NCBI GenBank assembly: GCA_002311335.1
Contig: DBZX01000056.1
Coordinates: forward strand, 40,278 to 47,029
Length of the DNA: 6,752 nt
Origin: a bacterium UBP10_UBA1149
GTDB taxonomy: Bacteria > Desulfobacterota > Binatia > UBA1149
Direction of reading: 5' to 3'
In this document: positions 1 to 5,391 of the stretch, one piece after another
Layout: each line of letters begins with the position of its first letter
Numbering within the stretch: position 1 is the stretch's first letter
Position numbers and translations under genes: made by a program
The notes under the pieces: model-generated
Told to the model about the DNA's origin: nothing
The model's input: only the letters and a program-made list of their open reading frames with translations
Database searches by the model: none

Positions 1-135
1 AGTTCCGAGGCTGGCAGCGCTGAGCCCGATACCGACGATGACAAAGACGGTGACGGCAATAACGACGACAAAGAGAACCGTGACTCGGGCGATAACGGTC
101 ACGACAAAACCGGCGACAAGCGGAACGACGACTGA
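1..135 (+). CDS. tatB: C-terminal tail of probable TatB (partial, 5' end missing)
   Basis: Frame 1 is open from the first base and ends in TGA at 133-135, giving 44 residues. All are hydrophilic: 14 Asp and 5 Asn, with Lys, Gly and Ser, starting SSEAGSAEPDTDDDKDGDG and ending KRNDD. No Tat domain is in view. The identification is inference from position: the stop shares its A with the tatC start (TGATG), the usual tatB-tatC order, and TatB/TatA proteins end in variable, charged, cytoplasmic tails. TatB with TatC forms the receptor for twin-arginine signal peptides at the inner membrane. The segment DTDDDKDGDG resembles the Asp spacing of calcium-binding thrombospondin type 3 repeats, which would be odd for a cytoplasmic tail and may just be low complexity. 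It could instead be the end of an unrelated acidic protein. Confidence 0.6.
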   Translation, partial: SSEAGSAEPDTDDDKDGDGNNDDKENRDSGDNGHDKTGDKRNDD

Positions 136-902
136 TGGCCGAGCTCGAGCTTCCGCTCAGCGGTCACCTCGAAGAACTAAGGCGCAGGCTGGGCATCGCC
201 GTGGTCGCAACGCTGGCGGCCTTCGCCCTGTGCTACCCCGGTTCTGAGTTCTTCTTCGACCTGCTCACGGCACCGCTGTTCAGCGCTGCCGAGGGAACGC
301 CGGGGGTAAAACTCATCGGCACGGGCGTGGCCGAGGCCTTTTTCACTCGCTTGAAGGTGGCGCTGGTAGCAGCGCTGTTCGTCGCCCTGCCCGTCATCCT
401 CTACCAGTTGTGGCTGTTCATCCTGCCGGCGCTGCGCATGGGAGAGATCCGCTACCTGCGTTCCTTCGTGTTCTTCGGCTCGATGTTTTTCGTCGCCGGC
501 GGCGTGTTCTGCTACCTCGTGGTGTTTCCCGTCGGCTTGCCCTTCTTCCTGGCCGAGTACAGCCGCATAGGCATAGAGCCCACCCTGCGCATCAGCGAGT
601 ACCTGTCTTTTACCTCGCGCATGCTGCTGGCCTTCGGGCTCACCTTCGAGATGCCCATCGCGACTTTCTTCCTGGCCAGAATGGGGCTGGTCACCCATGT
701 AACCTTGCTGCAGAAAGGACGCTACGCTGTGCTGGTCATGTTCGTGGTGGCCGCCATACTGACGCCACCCGACGCCGTGTCGCAGATGCTGATGGTACTG
801 CCGCTGCTGCTGCTGTACCTGCTCTCGATAGGCGTGGCCTGGGCTTTCGGCCGCAATCGCAAGGCCGACACTGACAACTCCGATACCGGCAACGACGACT
901 GA
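135..902 (+). CDS. tatC: Sec-independent (twin-arginine) translocase subunit TatC
   Basis: Polytopic inner-membrane core of the Tat system, which exports folded proteins carrying twin-arginine signals. Length is 255 aa, normal for the family. The cytoplasmic N-terminus carries HLEELRRRL (11-19) with the conserved Glu14 and Arg16. PVILYQLWLFILPAL (86-100) holds Phe95, and Glu104 follows; these match E. coli Phe94 and Glu103 of the signal-peptide site with the same spacing. FEMP places Glu172 at the E. coli Glu170 position, and TPPD places Asp213 at Asp211. Six hydrophobic segments can be placed near 18-35, 73-97, 109-135, 156-180, 196-210 and 216-238. The ATG overlaps the upstream stop (TGATG), so translation is probably coupled to tatB; only a weak AGCGG precedes it. 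The tail ADTDNSDTGNDD is acidic and resembles the TatB tail. Very sure of identity. Confidence 0.97.
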   Translation: MAELELPLSGHLEELRRRLGIAVVATLAAFALCYPGSEFFFDLLTAPLFSAAEGTPGVKLIGTGVAEAFFTRLKVALVAALFVALPVILYQLWLFILPALRMGEIRYLRSFVFFGSMFFVAGGVFCYLVVFPVGLPFFLAEYSRIGIEPTLRISEYLSFTSRMLLAFGLTFEMPIATFFLARMGLVTHVTLLQKGRYAVLVMFVVAAILTPPDAVSQMLMVLPLLLLYLLSIGVAWAFGRNRKADTDNSDTGNDD

Positions 903-922
903 CCATCGTCGCTGCCGACCGA

Positions 923-1267
923 TCAGTCGCGCAGTTCGTCGAGCAGATCGCTGGACTGCAACTCGACCAGCGCGGGCGGCAGCTCAGACGCGGACACCAA
1001 CAACACGTCGTCTATGTCAGCCAGCACCGCGACTACCTGCTGGCAGAAACCCGGCACGGCCAGCAAGGCCACGAGAGCCCGGCCTTCGCGGTAATGCGGC
1101 AGCGCGGTCCTGATGACCCCGGCGCCCTCGTAGGACTCGAGCAGGACCTTGAGATGCACGCACTCCCGGCGAGGCAGGTCGACAAACAGCAGGTACAGGC
1201 CCAGCCCTTCGCTGTAAGCATCGGCAGGCCACGAGGACGGCGGGCCGTCTTTCACAGGATCCGCCAT
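923..1267 (-). CDS. DUF4911-like small protein of unknown function
   Basis: 114 aa, soluble, no signal peptide or membrane segment. The core, residues 24-84, runs LYLLFVDLPRRECVHLKVLLESYEGAG and on through RALVALLAVPGF to VVAVLADI. From memory this matches the DUF4911 pattern: a strand, a helix with a hydrophobic-Lys-x-x-Leu-Glu-x-Tyr-Glu-Gly motif, then strands ending in a 'vapgf' turn. That family is mostly deltaproteobacterial and has no known role. A longer reading to 1327 exists, but the ATG at 1265-1267 is chosen because it overlaps the upstream gene's stop (TGATG), giving coupling, and because the extra 20 residues lie inside that gene. It is the last gene of the minus-strand AsmA operon and ends 20 bp from tatC, tail to tail. 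Gene reality is secure; the family name is recalled, not searched. Confidence 0.8.
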   Translation of the reverse strand: MADPVKDGPPSSWPADAYSEGLGLYLLFVDLPRRECVHLKVLLESYEGAGVIRTALPHYREGRALVALLAVPGFCQQVVAVLADIDDVLLVSASELPPALVELQSSDLLDELRD

Positions 1268-1584
1268 CAGTGGTAGGCCGCGGTCACGTCGAAGTAGAGG
1301 TAACCCTGCTCTTCGCAGCTGTCGCATTCCACGCGCACCACGCGCACGCGCCTGTCCTGGTCACCGGCGGTGCCTTCGCCCAGGCTCTTCATGCGGCCGC
1401 CGCAGTGGCAACGCCGGCGCTCGATTTCCGCGTCGATCTCTTTGAACCCGCCGACCTTCTTCGCGGTATCAGCGCTGCCCCCGGGCAGCATCCTGAGCTT
1501 GCGGGCGAGCAGCCGGCGCCTGGCCAGCCTCCAGCCGGCGAACGACAGCGCCACGATGAGCGCCAATCCGAGCGCAGAAAACAC
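1267..1584 (-). CDS. Membrane-anchored zinc-ribbon protein, unknown function
   Basis: 105 aa. Residues 1-18 form one hydrophobic segment, followed by a strongly basic stretch (RLARRRLLARKLR, 19-31), so the protein is likely anchored with the rest in the cytoplasm by the positive-inside rule. The soluble part has CHCGG at 59-63 and CDSC at 87-90, a CxC...CxxC set fitting one zinc ribbon. Between them lies GEGTAGDQDRRVRVVRVE, and YLYFDV follows. The start is GTG at 1582-1584, three bases after the stop of the AsmA-like gene, with no clear Shine-Dalgarno, so it probably depends on read-through translation. Its own stop overlaps the next start. I recall similar 'FKEIDAEIE..RRCxCGG' proteins in deltaproteobacteria, with no assigned role. 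A chaperone or assembly accessory for envelope proteins is possible but unsupported. Confidence 0.8.
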   Translation of the reverse strand: MFSALGLALIVALSFAGWRLARRRLLARKLRMLPGGSADTAKKVGGFKEIDAEIERRRCHCGGRMKSLGEGTAGDQDRRVRVVRVECDSCEEQGYLYFDVTAAYH

Positions 1585-1587
1585 GAC

Positions 1588-3654
1588 TCAGCGCCCGAAG
1601 TGTGTGTAGAGCGACGGCAGTTCCATGGGGATCTCCTCGCTCGGCAGCTTCGCCACGGGCGGGGTGACGCCTACCCGGTAACGGCTGATGAAATCCTGGT
1701 CCACCTCCACGCGCAGGGCCGACAGGGGGCCACTGATGCGCAACGGCACGCGCAGGTTCCGGTCTACACCCAGCTCCAGCACGCAGTCGAGCTCAAGGCT
1801 GGCCGGTTTCATGCCGGCTGTATCCCTGTCGCTAACGGCCAGGCGACCGGAGCCTGACAGGCGACCGCCACTGAGGCGGCCACCCTCAAGACGAACGTCC
1901 AGGTCAGCTATGATAACGCCGTCGCCGTCGCTGACGAAGTCCATGGCCAGGCGGTCAAATGCCGTGGCTGGAGCAGCACCGGAAGCAACGTCGACCGGTC
2001 TACCCTCCAGAGCTGCCCTGGCGGCACCCATCAGGTCCACACCGGCCAGCACGCCGTCGTGCAGGGCCAGGCGGCCCGCAGACTTGAGCTCACTGCGGTT
2101 CGGGCCACTGTGGTCGGCCATGGCGTCAAGTGCGCCGCTTACCTGCAAACCCTCCAGGCCGCTGACGTCGACGAGCAACGCCTCCACATCAGCGTCGTCG
2201 ATGACAACGCTCAGCCGTATATCCCTGCCCTCGGGGTTCTCCCCCCCGCTATCCAACGATACCCCGCCGGCCAACGATACCGCGCCACCCACCGACACCG
2301 TGCCGTCCCAGATGGCCATGTCCATGGCGTTGAGGCGGAATACGTCCTTCCACCACACCAGCCCCGAGCGCACGTCGCTGAGCGTCACCGGGCCGGCCGT
2401 GAACTCGCGGGCCTTGAAAGAAGCCGACAGGTCCGCGTTAACGCTGTAGACGGCACCCGCAAAACTCGTGTCGGTGGCCTGCATCTGCAACCAGGGCAGC
2501 GGCGAAAGATCCACCGAGTCGGCGGTCACCTCGTAGCGCAGCGCCGTGGCCTCGGGCGTGCCGGTGAGCTTGAGGGTTCCCGTCAGCGTGGTCTGCGGCA
2601 CCAGCTCCCCCTCCAGTCCGAAGTCAGCCAGGAGAGCGGCCAGCTCCACATCCTCGGCCTGCACCCTCATCGAAGCCTCCGCCGACCTACGTCGGCTCAG
2701 CCAACCCAGGGCGGTAAAGTCCAGTCCGTAGGCGCTGAACGAGGCGCTCTTTACGCGCAGCCTGGAATCGTCCAGTGACATGGTCGACTGCAGCTCGAGG
2801 CGATCGCGGCGACCATACATGTCCACCCCCACCGAGCCCGTGACGCCGAACAGAAGCGGCTCGGCCGGCACATCGTCGTTGCCACGCTCGCCAATGAAGC
2901 CGCCACCCTTGATGTCGAGGTCAAGCTCGCCCACCAGCCACGGCGGCAACCAGTCACCGATGGCACCCCGCAGCAACTGCGGCGAGGCTCCGCTCACGGC
3001 GACTTCAAAATCCAGGCCGTGACCGCCCGTGGACCCGGCCCCGGCCAGCAGGGTGCCCGACGAACTCACGGTGCCGCCGCCGGCGGGCCTCGCCTCTACG
3101 GTGAACGCCAGCCCTCCGTTCGCGGCAGTCCAGAAATCACCTTCCAGCTGCCCGAGCTCCAGGGTCAGCGGGGGGTCGTAGCTGTTGTCCAGCAGCTGAA
3201 CGCTACCGTCGATCACCGATCGCACTTGCGCGAGCAGCGCCAGCGCGAGCTCGCCGGGACGCTGCCCGGGTTCCCCGCTCGAAAAAAGATGCTCGCCGTC
3301 CCCGCCGATCTCCAGGCGAAGCGTGGGCGCTACAACTTCTACCCCGGCGGCTTCCACCCTGCCCATGAGCAAGGGCAGCAGGCGCGGACGTATGCGCACC
3401 GACTCGGCCGTGAGCACTTCAACGGCCGGCTCCTTGCCCCGTTTTACGCTGACGACCACGTCGCTGATCTCGGCGGCCGGACGGGGAAAGAAAACCAGGC
3501 CCACGGCGCCGTATTCGGCCGTCATCCCGGGCAACTCCTGTGCGCGGGCAGCGAAGACCCCGAAGTCGGTCACGATGCGGGTGCGCAGCGACGAAAGAGA
3601 AAAACCCAGCAACGCCGCCAGCGCTACGCAGGCGGCTACCAGCAGCTTACGCAT
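1588..3654 (-). CDS. AsmA-family inner-membrane-anchored envelope protein
   Basis: 688 aa. It has an N-terminal signal anchor (MRKLLVAACVALAALLGF, 1-18), then a long periplasmic body rich in beta strands. Family marks: GLVFFPRPAAEISDVVV (52-68), typical of the AsmA N-terminus; a GLEGLQVSGAL segment (499-509); LHDGVLAGVDLMGAARAALEG (531-551), the AsmA C-terminal-domain signature; and LRVPLRISGPLSALRVEVD (634-652) near the end. AsmA, TamB and YhdP relatives form hydrophobic-groove bridges that move phospholipids toward the outer membrane or aid its assembly; which role applies here is unknown. The frame stays open upstream to 3819, but the ATG at 3652-3654 is chosen because the signal anchor begins there and longer starts would prepend about 55 Arg-rich residues. 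No strong ribosome binding site is visible. First gene of the minus-strand operon; divergent from the crotonase gene. Short internal repeats occur at residues 452-469 and 591-605. Confidence 0.88.
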   Translation of the reverse strand: MRKLLVAACVALAALLGFSLSSLRTRIVTDFGVFAARAQELPGMTAEYGAVGLVFFPRPAAEISDVVVSVKRGKEPAVEVLTAESVRIRPRLLPLLMGRVEAAGVEVVAPTLRLEIGGDGEHLFSSGEPGQRPGELALALLAQVRSVIDGSVQLLDNSYDPPLTLELGQLEGDFWTAANGGLAFTVEARPAGGGTVSSSGTLLAGAGSTGGHGLDFEVAVSGASPQLLRGAIGDWLPPWLVGELDLDIKGGGFIGERGNDDVPAEPLLFGVTGSVGVDMYGRRDRLELQSTMSLDDSRLRVKSASFSAYGLDFTALGWLSRRRSAEASMRVQAEDVELAALLADFGLEGELVPQTTLTGTLKLTGTPEATALRYEVTADSVDLSPLPWLQMQATDTSFAGAVYSVNADLSASFKAREFTAGPVTLSDVRSGLVWWKDVFRLNAMDMAIWDGTVSVGGAVSLAGGVSLDSGGENPEGRDIRLSVVIDDADVEALLVDVSGLEGLQVSGALDAMADHSGPNRSELKSAGRLALHDGVLAGVDLMGAARAALEGRPVDVASGAAPATAFDRLAMDFVSDGDGVIIADLDVRLEGGRLSGGRLSGSGRLAVSDRDTAGMKPASLELDCVLELGVDRNLRVPLRISGPLSALRVEVDQDFISRYRVGVTPPVAKLPSEEIPMELPSLYTHFGR
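2253..2306. repeat. Imperfect 18-bp tandem repeat, three units, inside the AsmA-like gene
   Basis: Units at 2253-2270, 2271-2288 and 2289-2306. The first two share CCAACGATACC and agree at 15 of 18 bases; the third is more diverged (13 of 18 against the second). On the coding strand this gives a hexapeptide repeat, TVSVGG-AVSLAG-GVSLDS, at residues 452-469. The 18-base period keeps the frame. It fits beta-strand repetition in an AsmA body. Confidence 0.7.
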
Positions 3655-3691
3655 CGGCGCAGCAACCCGTACCACGGCAACTCGCGCCGCG

Positions 3692-3720
3692 TTGACAGTG
3701 TTCACCCGTGCCGCTAACCA
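3692..3720 (+). promoter_or_regulatory. Candidate sigma70-type promoter for the crotonase gene
   Basis: A perfect TTGACA lies at 3692-3697. After a 17-base spacer, TAACCA sits at 3715-3720 in the -10 place, but it matches TATAAT only at its first two bases. Transcription would begin near 3727, leaving about 29 bases of leader before the ATG at 3756. The position in the divergent gap and the ideal spacer support it; the poor -10 counts against it. Confidence 0.35.
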
Positions 3721-3743
3721 CAACCATGCCCGTGGTGGCGCCC

Positions 3744-3750
3744 GGAGGAG
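3744..3750 (+). promoter_or_regulatory. Strong ribosome binding site fixing the crotonase start
   Basis: GGAGGAG ends five bases before the ATG at 3756-3758. It is one of two clear Shine-Dalgarno sites in the window and decides in favour of this ATG over an in-frame upstream ATG at 3708, which has no such site. Confidence 0.85.
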
Positions 3751-3755
3751 CAACG

Positions 3756-4562
3756 ATGTCGGACGAAAGTTTGTCGTATGAAACCATAGAACTGAGCAGT
3801 ACCGACCAGGGAGTAACAACCATACTCCTGGACAGGCCCGATGAGCGTAACGCGATGAACGTCGCCATGGGGAGGGAGATACAGCAGGCGGTCGAGAGCA
3901 TCAACGCCGACCCCCACTGCCGCGTGGTGATAATAAGGGGCAGCGGACGAGCCTTCAGCGCCGGCGGCGACCTCAAGAGCCTGGCCCACGAGGCCGGCCT
4001 GGCCGGCGACGGCAGCGGCCTGGGCGGTGGGTCGAGCTTCTACCGGCTTTTTCTGTCGATAACCACGCTGCGCGTACCCTCGATAGCCGCGATCAACGGT
4101 CACGCCATAGGCGCCGGGCTGTGCTTTGCCCTGGGCGCCGACCTGCGCGTGATGCACCAGAAAGCCAAGGTGGGCATGACCTTCGTAAAGCTGGGCATCC
4201 ACCCGGGAATGGCGGCCACGTGGACGCTGCCGCGACTGGTGGGCCCGGCCGTTGCCGCCGAGCTGCTCTACACCGGCCGCCTGGTTACGGCCGACGAAGC
4301 GCTGGCCATGCGACTGGTCAACCGCACAGCGGGCGAAGACTTCGACGAGGTGGTAGCCTCGTTGGCGGCGGGCGTGGCCGGCAGCGGCCCGGTGGCGGTG
4401 CGGGCGGTCAAGGAAACCCTCGCCGGAACCTGGGAGAGGAGCATCGACGAAGCCATGGAGCTCGAGTCGACCACCCAGGCCATGACCTTCAATACCGACG
4501 ATGCCCGCGAGGGGGTGAAGGCGATAATGGAGAAACGGCCGCCGCGCTTCGAGGGCCGCTGA
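3756..4562 (+). CDS. Enoyl-CoA hydratase/isomerase (crotonase) family protein, probably not a hydratase
   Basis: 268 aa, normal for a single-domain crotonase. Visible marks: DRPDERNAMN (26-35); GRAFSAGGDL (64-73), whose AGGD region supplies the first oxyanion amide and CoA contact; NGHAIGAG (114-121), the second oxyanion region; then GMTFVKLGIHPGMAATWTLPRLVGP, beginning at residue 140. The fold binds acyl-CoA and stabilises an enolate. Aligned by eye to mitochondrial enoyl-CoA hydratase, the two catalytic glutamates (Glu144, Glu164) fall on Cys123 and Phe143, so classic hydration is unlikely. Isomerase, hydrolase, decarboxylase or another crotonase chemistry remains open. Similar 'FVKLGIHPGM..T' proteins are common and usually annotated as hydratases. 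The start is set by the GGAGGAG site; an ORF reading from 3708 is not used. The gene stands alone, divergent from the AsmA operon and convergent with the lipoprotein gene. Nine of 13 Ile codons are ATA, unlike its neighbours. Confidence 0.93.
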   Translation: MSDESLSYETIELSSTDQGVTTILLDRPDERNAMNVAMGREIQQAVESINADPHCRVVIIRGSGRAFSAGGDLKSLAHEAGLAGDGSGLGGGSSFYRLFLSITTLRVPSIAAINGHAIGAGLCFALGADLRVMHQKAKVGMTFVKLGIHPGMAATWTLPRLVGPAVAAELLYTGRLVTADEALAMRLVNRTAGEDFDEVVASLAAGVAGSGPVAVRAVKETLAGTWERSIDEAMELESTTQAMTFNTDDAREGVKAIMEKRPPRFEGR

Positions 4563-4577
4563 TCTTCACCAGGATAT

Positions 4578-5126
4578 TTACTGGTCGCTGACGTCGGACT
4601 CCGCGTAGTTGCTGACCAGCCACTTGCCCTCGCTCTTTACAAGCCGCAGCAGCACATCCTTGTCGAAGGGCTCGGCCCCCACCGGCGACACGGTGAGGCG
4701 GTACACCATCATCACCACTTGAGCGTCGCTGGCTGAGTCGCCGGCGCCGACTCTGGGCGCGTCTCCAGCCACGGCTCCAGCGCTACCCGCGAACTGCCGG
4801 TCCAGCCGGTAGTTGATGCGCGGCATGCGGGTGTCAGTACCACGCTCAAACCCCTCGGTCAGGCGTATTTCTTCGCCCACCTTGCTGGCCGCCAGGCCGG
4901 TGGTCAGCAGGCTGGAGGCCTGCAGGTCGGCCAGCAGGTAATGCGCGTCGAGAAAGTCTCTCGCCGCGGCCTCCGGTGTTCCCGCTGCCGGCCCGCAGGC
5001 CGCCAGCGCCGCGGCCAGCAGCAGCGGCAAGCACAGGGCCGCCACTCCCCGGGCAACCGGGCGCCCGGCAGCCGGGGCCTTTGCGGCAGGCTCAGCTGCC
5101 GCCCTTGAACAGTTTTTCGAGTTCAC
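4578..5126 (-). CDS. Putative lipoprotein with NTF2-like-type domain, unknown function
   Basis: 182 aa. The N-terminus has a basic region (1-28), a hydrophobic core (VAALCLPLLLAAALAA) and a lipobox LAAC, giving lipid-modified Cys44. The mature part starts GPAAGTPEAAARDFLDAHYLLADL, typical of small NTF2/SnoaL-like lipoproteins in which a helix 'F-x-D-A-x-Y' opens the domain, and ends with strands VVMMVYRLTV (137-146) and LVKSEGKWLVSNY (162-174). A low-complexity Ala/Gly/Asp loop lies at 113-134. The frame is open upstream to 5243, but GTG at 5124-5126 is chosen because GGGGGGAG lies six bases ahead and the upstream residues would bury the signal peptide. It overlaps the preceding zinc-ribbon gene by 35 bases and ends 15 bases from the crotonase stop. 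Function unknown; family assignment is by look only. Confidence 0.82.
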   Translation of the reverse strand: MNSKNCSRAAAEPAAKAPAAGRPVARGVAALCLPLLLAAALAACGPAAGTPEAAARDFLDAHYLLADLQASSLLTTGLAASKVGEEIRLTEGFERGTDTRMPRINYRLDRQFAGSAGAVAGDAPRVGAGDSASDAQVVMMVYRLTVSPVGAEPFDKDVLLRLVKSEGKWLVSNYAESDVSDQ

Positions 5127-5391
5127 TCTTTGCTCCCCCCGTATCGTCGCCCGGCGAAATCGCCGCGCTGCCCTCCCAGTAGTCACAGAAGTTTGCCACC
5201 TCCTTGTCCACCACCCTGTCGGCGGCCGGTTCGCCGCAGTCATTGAAGCGACTGGTATCGTAAAAGCGACAGGCCATGCAGCAGTGCAACCAGGCCGAAC
5301 AGACCGGGCAACAGGTCTGCCGTCCCATGGTCCCCTCCCACTCGTACACGGCTGAGCAGGTCGGGCAACTTACCCGGCGCGTCTCAGGCAA
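5092..5391 (-). CDS. Cysteine-rich zinc-ribbon protein, unknown function
   Basis: 99 aa with 10 Cys. CPTC (9-12) and CCPVC (27-31) make a four-Cys zinc ribbon. CCMAC (37-41), Cys52 and Cys69 make a second set within CRFYDTSRFNDCGEP and VVDKEVANFCDYWE. I recall this second block as a conserved 'CRFYDxxxxNxCxEPxAxRVxDKxxANFCDYF' module in deltaproteobacterial hypothetical proteins, often ending in a short helix like ELEKLFK (90-96), also present here. No signal peptide, so probably cytoplasmic. The start is TTG at 5389-5391; it overlaps the hydrolase stop by eight bases (TTGCCTGA), and the CPTC motif begins eight residues later, so a later start would cut the ribbon. Middle gene of the operon. 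Role unknown; nucleic-acid or protein binding is only a guess. Confidence 0.82.
   Translation of the reverse strand: MPETRRVSCPTCSAVYEWEGTMGRQTCCPVCSAWLHCCMACRFYDTSRFNDCGEPAADRVVDKEVANFCDYWEGSAAISPGDDTGGAKSELEKLFKGGS
5133..5140 (-). promoter_or_regulatory. Ribosome binding site inside the zinc-ribbon gene, for the lipoprotein GTG start
   Basis: On the minus strand GGGGGGAG is followed by six bases (CAAAGA) and GTG at 5126. It lies within the last 50 bases of the zinc-ribbon coding region, so the two reading frames overlap and the lipoprotein is initiated internally. This decides the lipoprotein start. Confidence 0.8.

Noticed and set aside
177..874. Open frames inside tatC on both strands (177-698 minus, 410-874 plus)
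   Set aside because: TatC is unmistakable across its whole length; these are out-of-frame shadows with no recognisable features.
903..922. Possible terminator between tatC and the DUF4911-like gene
   Set aside because: The 20-base gap and flanks show no stable stem with a T-run.
1270..2778. Several long plus-strand open frames (1270-1857, 1688-2449, 2059-2778)
   Set aside because: They mirror the minus-strand AsmA operon, have low-complexity Arg/Ser/Ala/Pro composition, overlap one another, and show no ribosome binding site.
3019..3717. 232-codon open frame on the plus strand opposite the AsmA-like gene
   Set aside because: It is Arg/Gly/Pro-rich with no domain or signal. The opposite strand has a convincing AsmA protein. 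High GC leaves antisense frames open.
3655..3819. Upstream extension of the AsmA-like gene to 3819
   Set aside because: It would add 55 Arg-rich residues before a clear signal anchor and would overlap the crotonase gene start by over 60 bases.
4568..4585. Inverted repeat ACCAG-8 bases-CTGGT between the crotonase and lipoprotein stops
   Set aside because: The stem is only five base pairs with no T-run on either side, too weak to call a terminator, though its place between convergent genes is suggestive.
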